From CAXXOK01 sp963663285 (GTDB taxonomy: Bacteria; Bacillota; Clostridia; Christensenellales; Aristaeellaceae), in contig CAXXNI010000002.1 of the NCBI GenBank assembly GCA_963663285.2, forward strand, positions 186,001-250,000: a DNA stretch of 64,000 bases. Direction: 5' to 3'. The stretch's first letter is position 1. Each line of letters opens with the position of its first letter. The notes beneath the pieces are model-generated. The model did not search any database, was not told the DNA's origin, and worked only from the letters and a program-made list of their open reading frames with translations. A program made the translations under genes and the position numbers. Shown piece after piece: positions 1 through 9,323 of this stretch.

Positions 1-177
1 GTATCGATTGAGAACGGTTCATCTTGTGCTTTTATTATAACGGCTGCAAGCCGGAAAACAATATACATATTTGTGGATTTTGCTTATAAAATCATGAATC
101 TGGAATATAGACGGGTTTCCCGGCCGGTTCTACAATAAGGACAAATGAACCGCAGAACTGAGAAGGGAAGGCAGCCT

Positions 178-1572
178 ATGCTGGATTATAAACTGACAAT
201 CGGTCTGGCACCTATGCGCAGGGACGTAACGCCACGCCCCGGTATTTTCAATTGGGAAAAAGCGGAGGAACGCGCCCATCACATTGTGGATTATATTCAG
301 GAACACTTTGCCTCAGAATCCGTGAGGTTTGTTGACCTGAAAGGCATCAATGCCGTGGATGTGATGGTTAACGAAGCGGATGCGGAAAAGGTGATCGAGC
401 GCTTTACGGCGGAGAAAGTCGATTCTGTCTTGATTATCAACAGTAACTTCGGCAATGAAGAAATTGCGACGCAGGTGGCACGCGGCGTAGGCAAACCGGT
501 TTGTATCTGGGCGCCGCAGGACGAGGATTTTATGCCGGACGGTATGCGCTTTACCGACAGTCAATGCGGTATCTTCGGCGTGAGCCGCCAGCTGCAGCGT
601 TTCAACATTCCGTTCAGTTTTATTGAAAGCTGTACGGTGGACAGCGATACGTTCCAAAAGAATTTTGAAAAATTTCTGTCGGTTAGCTGCATGCTAAAAA
701 ACTTTACCGGCATGCGCATTGCGCAGGTTGGCATGCGCCCCAAAGCGTTTTGCTCGGTCATTTTTAACGAAGGCGAACTGATGCAGCGCTTTGGTTTACA
801 GATCGTGCCGGTAAACCTTGCTGTTATCATCGACAAGTACAACAAAATACTGGCGGAGAACGATGCAGAGCTGGAAAAAGGAAAAGAACTGCTGTTGGCC
901 CGTTATGAAATGGATGATTTGACGCTCCCGGTGCTGAAAAAAGTGTATGCGTTTGTGCTTTTGTACCAGTGGGTGTTTGAAACTTACAACGTACAGGCGG
1001 TATCGGCGGAATGCTGGACAGCCATGCAGCTGGCGGTTGGCGCAATGCCCTGCACCGCATATAGTATTCTTGCGGATATGGGCTATATCGTTTCCTGCGA
1101 AAGCGATATGCACGGCGCAGTCACCATGGCGCTGCTTGCTTGTGCCAGCCGCGGGAAAAAGGTGCCGTTCTTCGGCGAATTTACCACGCGGCACCCGCAG
1201 GATACAAACGGCGAGCTGCTTTGGCACTGCGGCCCCTTTGCGTACAGCTTGAAAAAGGAAGGCTGCCCGGCTAAGGAAGTCAACATGCGCCAGTGGTTCC
1301 GCGTGAAGGACGGCCAGTTTACCGTGGCGCGGATGGACCAGGACGACGGCAAGTACAGTTTGTTGGCCGGTACCTGTAAATCCATGGAGGGCCCCTATAC
1401 TTTTGGCACTTACCTGTGGGCAAAGTTTAAAAACTTACCCGCGTGGGAACGCAAGTTGGTAGAAGGCCCCTACATACACCATATGGCCGAAATTGAAGGC
1501 GATTATACCGAGGAGCTGCGAGAGTTTTGTAAGTTTGTGCCTGCTTTGCGGTTGGATACGGTAGAAGAATAA
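178..1572 (+). CDS. L-fucose/L-arabinose isomerase family protein
   Basis: Probable aldose-ketose isomerase of the FucI/AraA superfamily, 464 residues, cytoplasmic. The C-terminal half carries the family's metal and catalytic signature: CESDMHG with Glu308 and Asp310, and WHCGPF with His350. These match the Glu, Asp and His metal ligands of FucI-type enzymes. The ATG at 178 is preferred over one at 145 because GGGAAGG sits 6-8 bases upstream. It is the first gene of a tight plus-strand run with an aldolase and a PfkB kinase, the order expected for isomerisation, phosphorylation and aldol cleavage of a sugar. The sugar is unknown; an L-fucose role is not implied by the family name. No confident promoter was seen in bases 1-177. 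Confidence 0.8.
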   Translation: MLDYKLTIGLAPMRRDVTPRPGIFNWEKAEERAHHIVDYIQEHFASESVRFVDLKGINAVDVMVNEADAEKVIERFTAEKVDSVLIINSNFGNEEIATQVARGVGKPVCIWAPQDEDFMPDGMRFTDSQCGIFGVSRQLQRFNIPFSFIESCTVDSDTFQKNFEKFLSVSCMLKNFTGMRIAQVGMRPKAFCSVIFNEGELMQRFGLQIVPVNLAVIIDKYNKILAENDAELEKGKELLLARYEMDDLTLPVLKKVYAFVLLYQWVFETYNVQAVSAECWTAMQLAVGAMPCTAYSILADMGYIVSCESDMHGAVTMALLACASRGKKVPFFGEFTTRHPQDTNGELLWHCGPFAYSLKKEGCPAKEVNMRQWFRVKDGQFTVARMDQDDGKYSLLAGTCKSMEGPYTFGTYLWAKFKNLPAWERKLVEGPYIHHMAEIEGDYTEELREFCKFVPALRLDTVEE

Positions 1573-1601
1573 ACCCCAACAAGGAAAGGAAGACGATACG
1601 G

Positions 1602-2432
1602 ATGCTGACTGATTTAAAAACAGTTCTTGCGATTGCTGAGGAGAAGCAGTGCGCAATTCCCGCTTTTAACGTATACAACGCCGAAACGGCAATGGGCGTG
1701 CTGGAGGCGGCGCAGGAGGCAGACGCTTGCGTGATTGTGCAAATGTATAGCCGTCTGTTTTCCAGCTGTGAGGCGGAATTTTTAGCGCCGTCCATTCTGG
1801 CGGCGGCACAGCGTGCCAAAACCCGCGTGGTATTTCATCTGGATCACGGCGCGAGCGACGATGCGGTGATCAGGGCGCTGCGCTACGGCTGCACCGGGGT
1901 AATGCGGGATGCAAGCGCACTGCCTTTTACGGAGAATGTTGCCGCTACCAAACGTGTTGTTGAGCAGTGCCATGCCGTAGGCGTATCTGTGGAGGGCGAG
2001 CTGGGCCATATTGGCGTTGCCAAGGATGGCGTAAGTACCGAGTACACCCGTGTGGACGAAGCGGTAGAGTATGTAAAGCAGACCGGGGTGGACGCGCTGG
2101 CGATACTTGTAGGCACCGCGCACGGACATTACAAGCAGGCGCCTGTGATTGCCATAGACCGTATTCGCGAGATTAAAGAAGCCACCGGCATACCGCCTGT
2201 GCTGCACGGCGGCAGCGGCATACCGGATGAGCAGATCGTCGCGTCGATCGAGGCGGGTATTCGGAAAATCAATTTTGGTACTGATATTTGCTACTCGTTC
2301 CTGGATCAGGTATTTGCCACCAGCCGGGAAGTGTTTGCCGTAGACTTGTTTATGAAAGAACCTGTGCAGGCTGTAAAACGGTTTGCACTTAGCAAGATCA
2401 AGCTATTAAAGGCGGAGGGCAGCAATGCGTAA
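1602..2432 (+). CDS. Class II fructose/tagatose-bisphosphate aldolase family protein
   Basis: Zinc-dependent ketose-phosphate aldolase, 276 residues, of the Fba/GatY/KbaY family. The family expects cleavage of a ketose phosphate to dihydroxyacetone phosphate plus an aldehyde. HLDHG (His79, Asp81, His82) gives the catalytic Asp and a zinc His; VEGELGHIG, GTAHGHYK and LHGGSG supply the other metal and phosphate contacts, and NFGTD closes the phosphate site. The usual VMxDGS is VMRDAS here, keeping the Asp. AAGGAAAGG precedes the ATG, 29 bases after the isomerase. It overlaps the kinase start by 8 bases, so translational coupling is likely. The substrate aldehyde cannot be read from sequence. 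Confidence 0.87.
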   Translation: MLTDLKTVLAIAEEKQCAIPAFNVYNAETAMGVLEAAQEADACVIVQMYSRLFSSCEAEFLAPSILAAAQRAKTRVVFHLDHGASDDAVIRALRYGCTGVMRDASALPFTENVAATKRVVEQCHAVGVSVEGELGHIGVAKDGVSTEYTRVDEAVEYVKQTGVDALAILVGTAHGHYKQAPVIAIDRIREIKEATGIPPVLHGGSGIPDEQIVASIEAGIRKINFGTDICYSFLDQVFATSREVFAVDLFMKEPVQAVKRFALSKIKLLKAEGSNA

Positions 2433-3363
2433 CCAAACCGAAACCGGATCGTATCCGCAGATTATCGGCATCGGCTCGACCGTGTACGATACCTTGATGG
2501 TAACCGATGGCTTTCCAGCCGAAGATACGAAGATGCAAGGCGTGGAAACTAAGGTGCAGGGGGGCGGGCCATGCGCGACTGCGCTTGTAGCTGCGGCTAA
2601 ACTGGGCGTTAGCGCGGGTTATATGGGAACCATCGGGGACGATCCTTTCGGGCGCTTTATGCTAGATGATCTGGAAAAGTGGGGCGTTGATACCCATTGG
2701 GTGCGCAGTGTGCCGGATACGGTTTCTTTCCATGCCGTTGTGCTTCTCAACCGTCAAAACGGAAGCCGTACCTGCGTTTGGAACAAAGGCACGGTGCCCC
2801 CGCCACAGGCAGACGATATTAACGAGCAGGCATTGCAAAACGCAAAAACCCTGCATTTAGATGGCCATATGCTGGATGCGGCTGTCCATGCCGCAAAACT
2901 ATGCCGCAAGCTGGGTGTAAAAGTAAGCTACGACGCAGGCGGCACCTACCCGGGCGTGGAAACACTGCTTCCACATGTGGATTATTTGATTCCCTCTGAA
3001 GAATTTGCCTTGAAGATGACTGGCGCTAAAACCGCTGAAGAAGCGGCAAAAAAGCTCATGCAAACCTATCGGCCTGAAATTGTTGTGTTGACGCAAGGCG
3101 TTCGCGGCGGTATCCTGCTGGATGAACGGGGGCTTCGGCGCTACGCCAGCTATCCGGTAGAGGTGAAGGATTCCAACGGTTCCGGCGATACGTTCCACGG
3201 GGCGTTTATCGCCGCACGAATCAAAGGAATGGACGCCGATGCCGCTTGCAGATACGCCAGCGCTGCCGCCGCCGTAAAGTGCACCCGTTTAGGCGCTCGC
3301 TACGGGATGCCAAGCGACGCGGAATGCCGCGCGTTTCTGAAAGGAAGAGGGGTCGAACTATGA
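2425..3363 (+). CDS. PfkB-family carbohydrate kinase
   Basis: Ribokinase/PfkB-fold sugar kinase, 312 residues. The N-terminal glycine-rich signature GGGPCATA lies near residue 45. The C-terminal signature NGSGDTFHG contains Asp255, the catalytic base of this family. It presumably phosphorylates the ketose made by the upstream isomerase, giving the substrate for the adjacent aldolase. The start overlaps the aldolase stop by 8 bases and the stop overlaps the next ATG in an ATGA. Ribokinase, tagatose-6-phosphate kinase and 2-keto-3-deoxygluconate kinase all share these motifs, so the substrate is open. Confidence 0.87.
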   Translation: MRNQTETGSYPQIIGIGSTVYDTLMVTDGFPAEDTKMQGVETKVQGGGPCATALVAAAKLGVSAGYMGTIGDDPFGRFMLDDLEKWGVDTHWVRSVPDTVSFHAVVLLNRQNGSRTCVWNKGTVPPPQADDINEQALQNAKTLHLDGHMLDAAVHAAKLCRKLGVKVSYDAGGTYPGVETLLPHVDYLIPSEEFALKMTGAKTAEEAAKKLMQTYRPEIVVLTQGVRGGILLDERGLRRYASYPVEVKDSNGSGDTFHGAFIAARIKGMDADAACRYASAAAAVKCTRLGARYGMPSDAECRAFLKGRGVEL

Positions 3364-4208
3364 GCTTGGTAAGTATTCACAACGATTCGATCACAGTAAC
3401 CATTTCCACGCTGGGGGCGGAACTGCAATCCATGGTGGATCAAAACGGGGTGGAACGCCTGTGGCAAGGTGACGCTGCGTTTTGGTCGGGCCGCGCACCC
3501 ATCCTGTTTCCGGTTGCCGGAGGGTTCCGGGAGGATTGCTACGAGCTGGAGGGCAAGCGATACCCTATGCCCAAACATGGCTTTGCCCGTAAAGTAGGAT
3601 GGCAGCTGGCGGAGCACAGTGAAAACAGCGCAGTGTTTACCATGAACCATCAAACGGAAGGGTTCCCTTTTATTTATGAGTTTAAAGCCAGCTACACGCT
3701 ATCCGGCTGTTCGCTGATGGTGGGGTATTCTGTAACCAACCGGGATGCTTCGGCATTCTATTACAGCGTCGGCGCACATGAAGCATACGCTACGCCCGAG
3801 GGCATTGAACAGTACGAAATTGTGTTTGATGATCCAGAACAGCTGGATAATTACGTGTTGGATGGGAACCTGCTGCTTCATCAGCCTGTGAAAATGGCGG
3901 AAAACGCAAAAACGCTGCCGCTGAAAACGGAGTATTTCGCGGTGGATGCTTTGGTGTTCCGCACCTTAAAGAGCCGCGGGGTTATGCTGAAGAGCAAACT
4001 TCACGACCGTAAAATCCGCGTGGATTTTCCGGAGCACGATACTCTGATGTTCTGGACCAAACCGGGTGCGGGCTATATCTGTATTGAACCCTGGTGCAAT
4101 GCGCCGGATTTTGTAGACGCGGATTTCCGTATCGATCATAAACCCGGTTTTATCCGGCTAGCGCCGGGCGAAACCGCGACACGCAGGCATACGATCACGA
4201 TTTTATAA
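3360..4208 (+). CDS. Aldose 1-epimerase (GalM/LacX-like)
   Basis: Mutarotase-fold protein of 282 residues. The catalytic pair of galactose mutarotase is recognisable as His140 in GAHEAYA and Glu243 in CIEPWCNAPD. It probably interconverts anomers of the pathway sugar, as expected beside an isomerase that accepts one anomer. The start at 3360 overlaps the kinase stop (ATGA) with GGAAGAGG upstream. A longer frame from 3246 lies inside the kinase and is not used. The family also contains glucose-6-phosphate 1-epimerases, so a phosphorylated substrate is possible. Confidence 0.8.
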   Translation: MSLVSIHNDSITVTISTLGAELQSMVDQNGVERLWQGDAAFWSGRAPILFPVAGGFREDCYELEGKRYPMPKHGFARKVGWQLAEHSENSAVFTMNHQTEGFPFIYEFKASYTLSGCSLMVGYSVTNRDASAFYYSVGAHEAYATPEGIEQYEIVFDDPEQLDNYVLDGNLLLHQPVKMAENAKTLPLKTEYFAVDALVFRTLKSRGVMLKSKLHDRKIRVDFPEHDTLMFWTKPGAGYICIEPWCNAPDFVDADFRIDHKPGFIRLAPGETATRRHTITIL

Positions 4209-4254
4209 AGGTTTGGTGCTTTGCGTTCCATGCAGAGAGGAGGACGAACGGGGG

Positions 4255-4923
4255 ATGGATGTACTGCATTCGCTCCGGCTGAAAAATCCGGGGCTGCCCC
4301 TGTACTCAGTATTTGACCCGGCTTTCCGCCGCTATGGGCGCGTGATGGAATTTGACGCGGCTTCGTTGATCGCCGTATGCGAGCAGGCAGCTATAATGCC
4401 CGAAGCGGGCAGCCGCTATGTTGCCGCTATGCCGGAACTGGAGGCGCTGCCTGCTCTTCGTGATGCGCAGCAAACGCTGCGCGGCGAAGGCAGCTGCCAG
4501 ATTGGGTGCTGTTGGGGCTACAACACGAAGCTGAATTGTCTGGAGTATCACCGCGCCAGCGAGCATAACATTGCCGTCAGCGATATGGTGTTACTGCTTG
4601 CGCTGCAACAGAACATGGTGGGGCTGGAGCTGCCCAGGGGAAAGGTAACCGGCTTTTATGTACCCAAGGGTACGACAATTGAGGTATATGCTACCACCCT
4701 GCACTTTTGCCCCTGCCAAACGGAGGAGAGCGGCTTTCGCAGTATCGTGATACTGCCGCGTGGAACCAACCTGCCGCTGGAATCACCGCGTCCGGATACT
4801 GGCGACGGCCGGCTGTTGTGGGCGAGGGACAAGTGGCTGCTGGCCCACCCGGAGAATAAAGGCGTAATTGAGCGCGGGGGATACGCGGGGCTGCACGGGA
4901 AGAATTACGAAATCAAGTATTGA
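4255..4923 (+). CDS. DUF4867-like cupin-type protein
   Basis: A 222-residue cytoplasmic protein resembling the DUF4867 family of Clostridia, a cupin-like group without an assigned reaction. Features seen are the N-terminal YSVFDPAFRRYGRV, the central NTKLNCLEYHRASEHN with His residues suited to metal binding, and a beta-rich C-terminal half. The start at 4255 has AGGAGG about 13 bases upstream; an in-frame ATG at 4213 lacks a good site. It is embedded between the mutarotase and the FAD oxidase, so it very likely acts on a sugar, for example as an isomerase or lyase. This functional idea is inference from position only. Confidence 0.6.
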   Translation: MDVLHSLRLKNPGLPLYSVFDPAFRRYGRVMEFDAASLIAVCEQAAIMPEAGSRYVAAMPELEALPALRDAQQTLRGEGSCQIGCCWGYNTKLNCLEYHRASEHNIAVSDMVLLLALQQNMVGLELPRGKVTGFYVPKGTTIEVYATTLHFCPCQTEESGFRSIVILPRGTNLPLESPRPDTGDGRLLWARDKWLLAHPENKGVIERGGYAGLHGKNYEIKY

Positions 4924-4934
4924 GGAGAGATCAC

Positions 4935-6359
4935 ATGGAACGCAAAGCATTCATGGCCGACATGATCCGTACGGAACTGGAAGACGCGGTCGGCGTGGAG
5001 AACGTATCGGTAAGCGACAGCGAACGCCTGACCTACGGCGTGGACTATTTTTGGATTGGCCGCATGTGGGCGGACCATGGGCGCACGCCGCCGATGCCGG
5101 ACTGGATCGTTCGTCCGGGGAGCACGGAAGAAGTCAGCAAGGTGCTGAAGATCGCCAATTACTATAAGATTCCCGTCAACATCTGGGGCGGAGGCAGCGG
5201 CTCGCAGGGCGGCGCGCTGCCCATGGCGGGCGGCATCATGCTGGATATGAAACGCATGGACCGTTTAATAGAGATCGACGAGGTCAGCCGTACCGTGACC
5301 GCGGAAAGCGGCATGATTTTCCAGCGGCTGGAGTGGCTGGTGAATGAGAAGGGCTTTTCCTGCCAGCACATTCCCAGCTGCCTGACCTGCGGCACCGTGG
5401 GCGGCGCGCTCGGTCACCGCGGCATCGGCATAATGAGCACGAAGTACGGCAAGATCGACGACCAGTGCATCAATATGGAGATCGTGCTGCCCAATGGCGA
5501 TATCATCAACACCCTGCCCGTGCCCAAGCACGCGGCCGGGCCGGATTTGAACCAGATTTTCATCGGCTCGGAAGGCACGCTGGGCGTGATTACCAAGGCG
5601 ACCTTCAAGCTGTTTGAACAGCCGGAAGACCGGCAGTTCCGCGCGATTTTGTTTCCGGATATGCACAGCGGGTTCATGGCCGGGCGCGACATTATGCAGA
5701 AAATCAAACCCTCCATCCTGCGCTTTTTTGACGAGGCGGAAACCACCAGCATCGTCAAGGACGTTATCGGGTTTGCGCAAGCGGGTAACTTTATGAACCT
5801 CGCCGTCGAAGGCGTCAAGGAAATCGTCGATATCGAAATGAAGATCGCGCTGGATATCTGCAAAAAGTGGGGCGGGCAGGACCTGGGCAGCGAGTACGGC
5901 GAGAAGTGGTACCAGAACCGCATTACCTTCTTCTATCCCGGGCATATTATGGATATTCCCCAGATGTTCGGCACCATGGATACGGTCGCCAATTTCAAGA
6001 ACATTGAGGAAATCTACTGGGCCATGAAGCACGCGGTGGAAGATAACTTCCCCAATGTGCGCTTTATCGCCCATTGCAGCCACTGGTACGAGTGGGGCAC
6101 GATGATCTACGACCGGTTTATTATGGACCATCCGCCGGAGGACCCGGAGGAAGCAATCCGCCTGCATAACCAGATCTGGAATGCGGGCGTGCGCGCGGCC
6201 ATGGAGCACGGCGGCGTGATTAACGATCATCACGGCATCGGGCTGAAACTGGGACGGCTGATGAAGGAACAATACGGTCCGGCCATGCAGGTAATGGAAG
6301 GGCTGAAGAAGTCGCTGGACCCCAACGGCATTATGAACCCCTATAAACTGGGCCTGTAA
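4935..6359 (+). CDS. FAD-linked oxidase (GlcD/VAO family)
   Basis: Flavoprotein of 474 residues in the PCMH-type FAD family that includes glycolate oxidase GlcD, D-lactate dehydrogenases and alkyl-DHAP synthase. The FAD domain starts at VRPGSTEEVSKVL with WGGGSGSQGG near residues 85-95 and GSEGTLGVITKA near 211. The C-terminal substrate domain ends in the typical HHGIGLKLGR and LDPNGIMNPYKLG. ATG 4935 has GAGGAGA 7 bases upstream. It is followed 34 bases later by an iron-sulfur partner, so the pair probably oxidises a 2-hydroxy acid and passes electrons to a ferredoxin or quinone-type carrier. The hydroxy acid is presumably a product of the sugar pathway. Confidence 0.85.
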   Translation: MERKAFMADMIRTELEDAVGVENVSVSDSERLTYGVDYFWIGRMWADHGRTPPMPDWIVRPGSTEEVSKVLKIANYYKIPVNIWGGGSGSQGGALPMAGGIMLDMKRMDRLIEIDEVSRTVTAESGMIFQRLEWLVNEKGFSCQHIPSCLTCGTVGGALGHRGIGIMSTKYGKIDDQCINMEIVLPNGDIINTLPVPKHAAGPDLNQIFIGSEGTLGVITKATFKLFEQPEDRQFRAILFPDMHSGFMAGRDIMQKIKPSILRFFDEAETTSIVKDVIGFAQAGNFMNLAVEGVKEIVDIEMKIALDICKKWGGQDLGSEYGEKWYQNRITFFYPGHIMDIPQMFGTMDTVANFKNIEEIYWAMKHAVEDNFPNVRFIAHCSHWYEWGTMIYDRFIMDHPPEDPEEAIRLHNQIWNAGVRAAMEHGGVINDHHGIGLKLGRLMKEQYGPAMQVMEGLKKSLDPNGIMNPYKLGL

Positions 6360-6393
6360 CAGGCGGCAGCCCCCTGAAAGGATGGAAGAAAAC

Positions 6394-7476
6394 ATGTTTA
6401 GCGAGAAAGCCAAAAAGAACGCGGACGCATGCCGCTTTTGCTGGATGTGCCGCCACCTGTGCCCCGTGCAGCTGGCAACGGGCAAGGAGAGCAATACGCC
6501 GCGCGCGAAGGGACTGCTGGTGTCCATGTTCAACCGCGGCTTGCAGATGGATGAAAGCGCCGCGGAAATTATGTACGAATGTCTGCTGTGCGGCGCGTGC
6601 ACCAACGACTGCGCGACCGGGTTTGAGCCTCCCGTTTTTATCCGGGAGGCACGGTCGCAGGCAATGGCGGAAGGCATTGCGCCCGCGTACGCGGTAAAGC
6701 TGCTGGATACGCTGCTGGAGACCGGGAATATTTATGGCGCCGCGCAGGTGCAAGCCGGCCTGAGTGGGATTCCCGAAACCGGGGATATCCTGGTATGGCT
6801 GGGCGATACGGCGCGCTATGCCAGGCCGGAGATTGCGGATGCGCTGCTGAGCATCCTGAAAAAGGCGGGCGTTTCTTTTGCCGTACTGAAGGACGAACCG
6901 GCTTCCGGCTGCGCGCTGGGGGATTTGACAGGCTATGTGGAGGATGTGCGGCAGCAGGCGAAAAAAGCCGCGGCGGCAATCGCCGCCAGCGGCGCCAAAA
7001 AGCTGGTCGTGCTGGATAGCTACGATGCAACCTTCTTCCTGCACGAATACAAGGATTGGGGCATCGATCTGCCGGAAACCGTCACCGCTACGGCCTTTGT
7101 GGACGAGCTGATTCAAACCGGGAAGCTGACGCCAAGGCAGGAGCCGCTTACGGTGACCTACCACGATGGCAGCCGGTTGGCGCGGGATTTGGATGAGCAC
7201 CGGCCTGCGCGGGATATACTGGCGGCGATGGGCTGCGAGGTGCGCGAGATGTTCCAGAACAGGCGGCTGTCGCGGGACTGCGGCAGCGCGCTGATGGGGC
7301 GGTATCTGCCGGAACTATCCCGGCGGATTGCCGCGGGGCGCTGGGAGGACGCAAAACGTACAGGCGCCAGCGTACTGGTGGCGGCCTGCCCGCAAAGCAG
7401 CGAGGCGCTGCTTGGGGCGGTGCCGGAGGGATATACCTATCAGGATTTGTTTGTCCTGCTGAATGAGCGGGTGTAA
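6394..7476 (+). CDS. Iron-sulfur (GlcF/HdrB-like) electron-transfer partner
   Basis: Protein of 360 residues with two N-terminal 4Fe-4S motifs: Cys13-Cys16-Cys19-Cys23 (CRFCWMCRHLCP) and Cys63-Cys66-Cys69-Cys73 (CLLCGACTNDC). The rest resembles the CCG region of GlcF/heterodisulfide reductase subunits, but the CCG cysteines are largely lost. HDPCHLGR is HDGSRLAR with Ser260 at the Cys position, CCG is DCG at 295-297, and the final CPxC is CPQS at 332-335. It should still shuttle electrons from the upstream flavoprotein. ATG 6394 has AAAGGATGGAAG upstream; an ATG at 6382 overlaps that site and is rejected. Confidence 0.8.
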   Translation: MFSEKAKKNADACRFCWMCRHLCPVQLATGKESNTPRAKGLLVSMFNRGLQMDESAAEIMYECLLCGACTNDCATGFEPPVFIREARSQAMAEGIAPAYAVKLLDTLLETGNIYGAAQVQAGLSGIPETGDILVWLGDTARYARPEIADALLSILKKAGVSFAVLKDEPASGCALGDLTGYVEDVRQQAKKAAAAIAASGAKKLVVLDSYDATFFLHEYKDWGIDLPETVTATAFVDELIQTGKLTPRQEPLTVTYHDGSRLARDLDEHRPARDILAAMGCEVREMFQNRRLSRDCGSALMGRYLPELSRRIAAGRWEDAKRTGASVLVAACPQSSEALLGAVPEGYTYQDLFVLLNERV

Positions 7477-7482
7477 ACGACC

Positions 7483-7520
7483 GGCGCGGCAGGCTGAAAG
7501 GCAGGCCGCGCCTATTTTGC
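7483..7520 (+). terminator. Hairpin with short T-run after the iron-sulfur gene
   Basis: GGCGCGGC at 7483-7490 pairs with GCCGCGCC at 7505-7512, followed by TATTTTGC. It lies in the only gap over 100 bases within the catabolic block and probably separates two transcription units, or attenuates readthrough. Confidence 0.6.
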
Positions 7521-7607
7521 TTAAACGTGGATAACAGGCTTTGCCTTGCGGCAGCATCGCCGCTGGAATAACACCTGAAACGACCCAAAAAGAAAGGACG
7601 GCGCTCC

Positions 7608-8423
7608 ATGAATTATAAGAAGACCTATGTACCGCAAAAGGGATATACGCCGGTTTGTGAAATCGGCAAGTGCTCGTTGAAGGATTTGGAATTCGGCATC
7701 ATTGAACTGGGGCCGGGGGAAAGCCTGACCTACGAAACCAAAGACCGGGAAGTGGCGTTCATCCTGCTGGGCGGCAAGGCGAATTTTACCGCCAACGGCA
7801 AGGCATACGGCCCGGTGGGCGTGCGCCGCACCGTGTTTGAAAGCCCGAAAGCCGAGGCGTTCTACGCGCCCCGCAATTGCTGCCTCACCATCACCGGGAT
7901 GTGGAATGTGAAGATCGCCGTATGCGCCACGCCCGTAACGCAGGACAGCGAACCGCAGGTGATCAAGCAGGACGCCGTACGTGTGATGCGGCTGGGCGTA
8001 AAACCATGGGAACGTGATACCAGCTTCATCATCGACGGCACAACCAATGCCCGCAGGCTGACCATCGGCGAAGCATACATTACGCCCGGCAACTGGGCGG
8101 GGTTCCCGCCGCATAAGCATGATGTGGACGCGATGCCGGCCGAAGGTGTGCTGGAGGAGATTTACTACTTCCTGTTCGACCCGGCGCAGGGGTTTGGCGT
8201 GCAGTGCCTGTACACCAAGGACGGGGAGATCGACGAAGCGTACCGCGTGAAAAACGACGAACTGGTGGAGTTTCCCCGCGGTTACCACACGACCGTCGGC
8301 GCGCCGGGCTACAACACGTACTTCCTGTGGCTGATGGCGGGCGAGCATCAGGGATTCTACCGCAGCAACGATCCCGATCACGCCTGGGTCGGCGCAGTGG
8401 AAAATTTGCTTAAAAAGCAATAG
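7608..8423 (+). CDS. iolB: IolB-like 5-deoxy-glucuronate isomerase family protein
   Basis: Bicupin protein of 271 residues, the usual length of IolB, which converts 5-deoxy-D-glucuronate to 5-dehydro-2-deoxy-gluconate in myo-inositol breakdown. Metal-binding residues are visible: PPHKHD with His169 and His171, LEEIYY with the Glu about 12 residues later, and RGYHTT with His227. No other iol genes (iolC, D, E, G, J) are nearby, so the real substrate may be another uronate- or deoxyhexose-type sugar. AAAGGA lies 11 bases before the ATG. It heads the second transcription unit of the catabolic block. Confidence 0.75.
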   Translation: MNYKKTYVPQKGYTPVCEIGKCSLKDLEFGIIELGPGESLTYETKDREVAFILLGGKANFTANGKAYGPVGVRRTVFESPKAEAFYAPRNCCLTITGMWNVKIAVCATPVTQDSEPQVIKQDAVRVMRLGVKPWERDTSFIIDGTTNARRLTIGEAYITPGNWAGFPPHKHDVDAMPAEGVLEEIYYFLFDPAQGFGVQCLYTKDGEIDEAYRVKNDELVEFPRGYHTTVGAPGYNTYFLWLMAGEHQGFYRSNDPDHAWVGAVENLLKKQ

Positions 8424-8447
8424 GTTGTTAAAGCGGGGTGACAAGGT

Positions 8448-9323
8448 GTGAAAAACCAGCTGGGCGTTTACTATGCGTTTTTAGCAACCTCGGATGATGT
8501 GGATTGGCTGCAATGCATCGCGCGCACGAAGGCGGCGGGGCTTACTGTATTGGAAGTAAGCGCCCCGAAGCTGCGGTTGGCAAGTGTGGAAACAAGACGT
8601 GTCATAGCCCAAACGGCGAAGGACGCGGGCGTTGCGCTAACCTTTGCGACAGCGCTGACGCCCGAAACGGATGTAAGCTCACCCTCACCTGCGATACGGG
8701 CGGCGGGAATCCGCCTGTTGATGAACGATCTGCAAATGGCGCGGGAGATGGGCGGCATTACGTTGGGCGGTGTGGTGACCAATGCCGGGAAGCACTTTCC
8801 ACCGGATAACGAGCATACCCGGGATGCCGCAATGGAACGTGCTGCCGTTTCGCTGCGGGAAGTGGCGAAAGCTGCGGAAGCACAGGGCATAAACATCGGC
8901 GTAGAAGTGGTAAACCGCTTTGAATCGGCGCTGGTAAACACCTGTGAAGAGGGGCTGGCAGTAGTGGAAGCCGTTGACAGTCCATGGCTGGGTGTACATC
9001 TTGATACTTTCCATATGAATATTGAGGAGGCGGATATCGGTAGGGCAATCCGCCTTGCCGGAAAACGGTTGATTCACTTTCATGCCTGCGCAAACAACCG
9101 GGCGTTGCCGGGTGCGGGGCATATTGACTGGCTCGAGGTATGCGCAGCGCTGAAGGCTGTTGATTATCAAGGCCCGATTGTCATGGAAGCTCTGCCCGGC
9201 CCCTATGGCAGTGTTGCGAGCCGGTTGAACATCTGGCGGCGGCTTGCCCTGAATGTGGATGCGGAGCTTGCACAGGCGGCACGTTTCCTGCGTGAAAGGA
9301 TGGTGGATAGCTTTGACGGCTGA
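8448..9323 (+). CDS. D-tagatose/D-psicose 3-epimerase family TIM-barrel protein
   Basis: Ketose 3-epimerase-like protein of 291 residues. The four residues of the D-tagatose 3-epimerase active site are present in order and at typical spacing: Glu153 (VEVVNRFE), Asp186 (HLDTFHMN), His212 (HFHACANNR) and Glu247 (VMEALP). The family inverts C3 of free ketoses using Mn2+ or Co2+. The start is GTG at 8448 with CGGGGTG upstream, 24 bases after iolB. It overlaps the following gene by about 11 bases. Substrate unknown. Confidence 0.8.
   Translation: MKNQLGVYYAFLATSDDVDWLQCIARTKAAGLTVLEVSAPKLRLASVETRRVIAQTAKDAGVALTFATALTPETDVSSPSPAIRAAGIRLLMNDLQMAREMGGITLGGVVTNAGKHFPPDNEHTRDAAMERAAVSLREVAKAAEAQGINIGVEVVNRFESALVNTCEEGLAVVEAVDSPWLGVHLDTFHMNIEEADIGRAIRLAGKRLIHFHACANNRALPGAGHIDWLEVCAALKAVDYQGPIVMEALPGPYGSVASRLNIWRRLALNVDAELAQAARFLRERMVDSFDG

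Noticed and set aside
5265..6677. Long open frame of 470 codons on the minus strand
   Set aside because: It is antisense to the FAD oxidase, has no ribosome binding site and no family resemblance. Strong third-position G/C bias creates such shadow frames.
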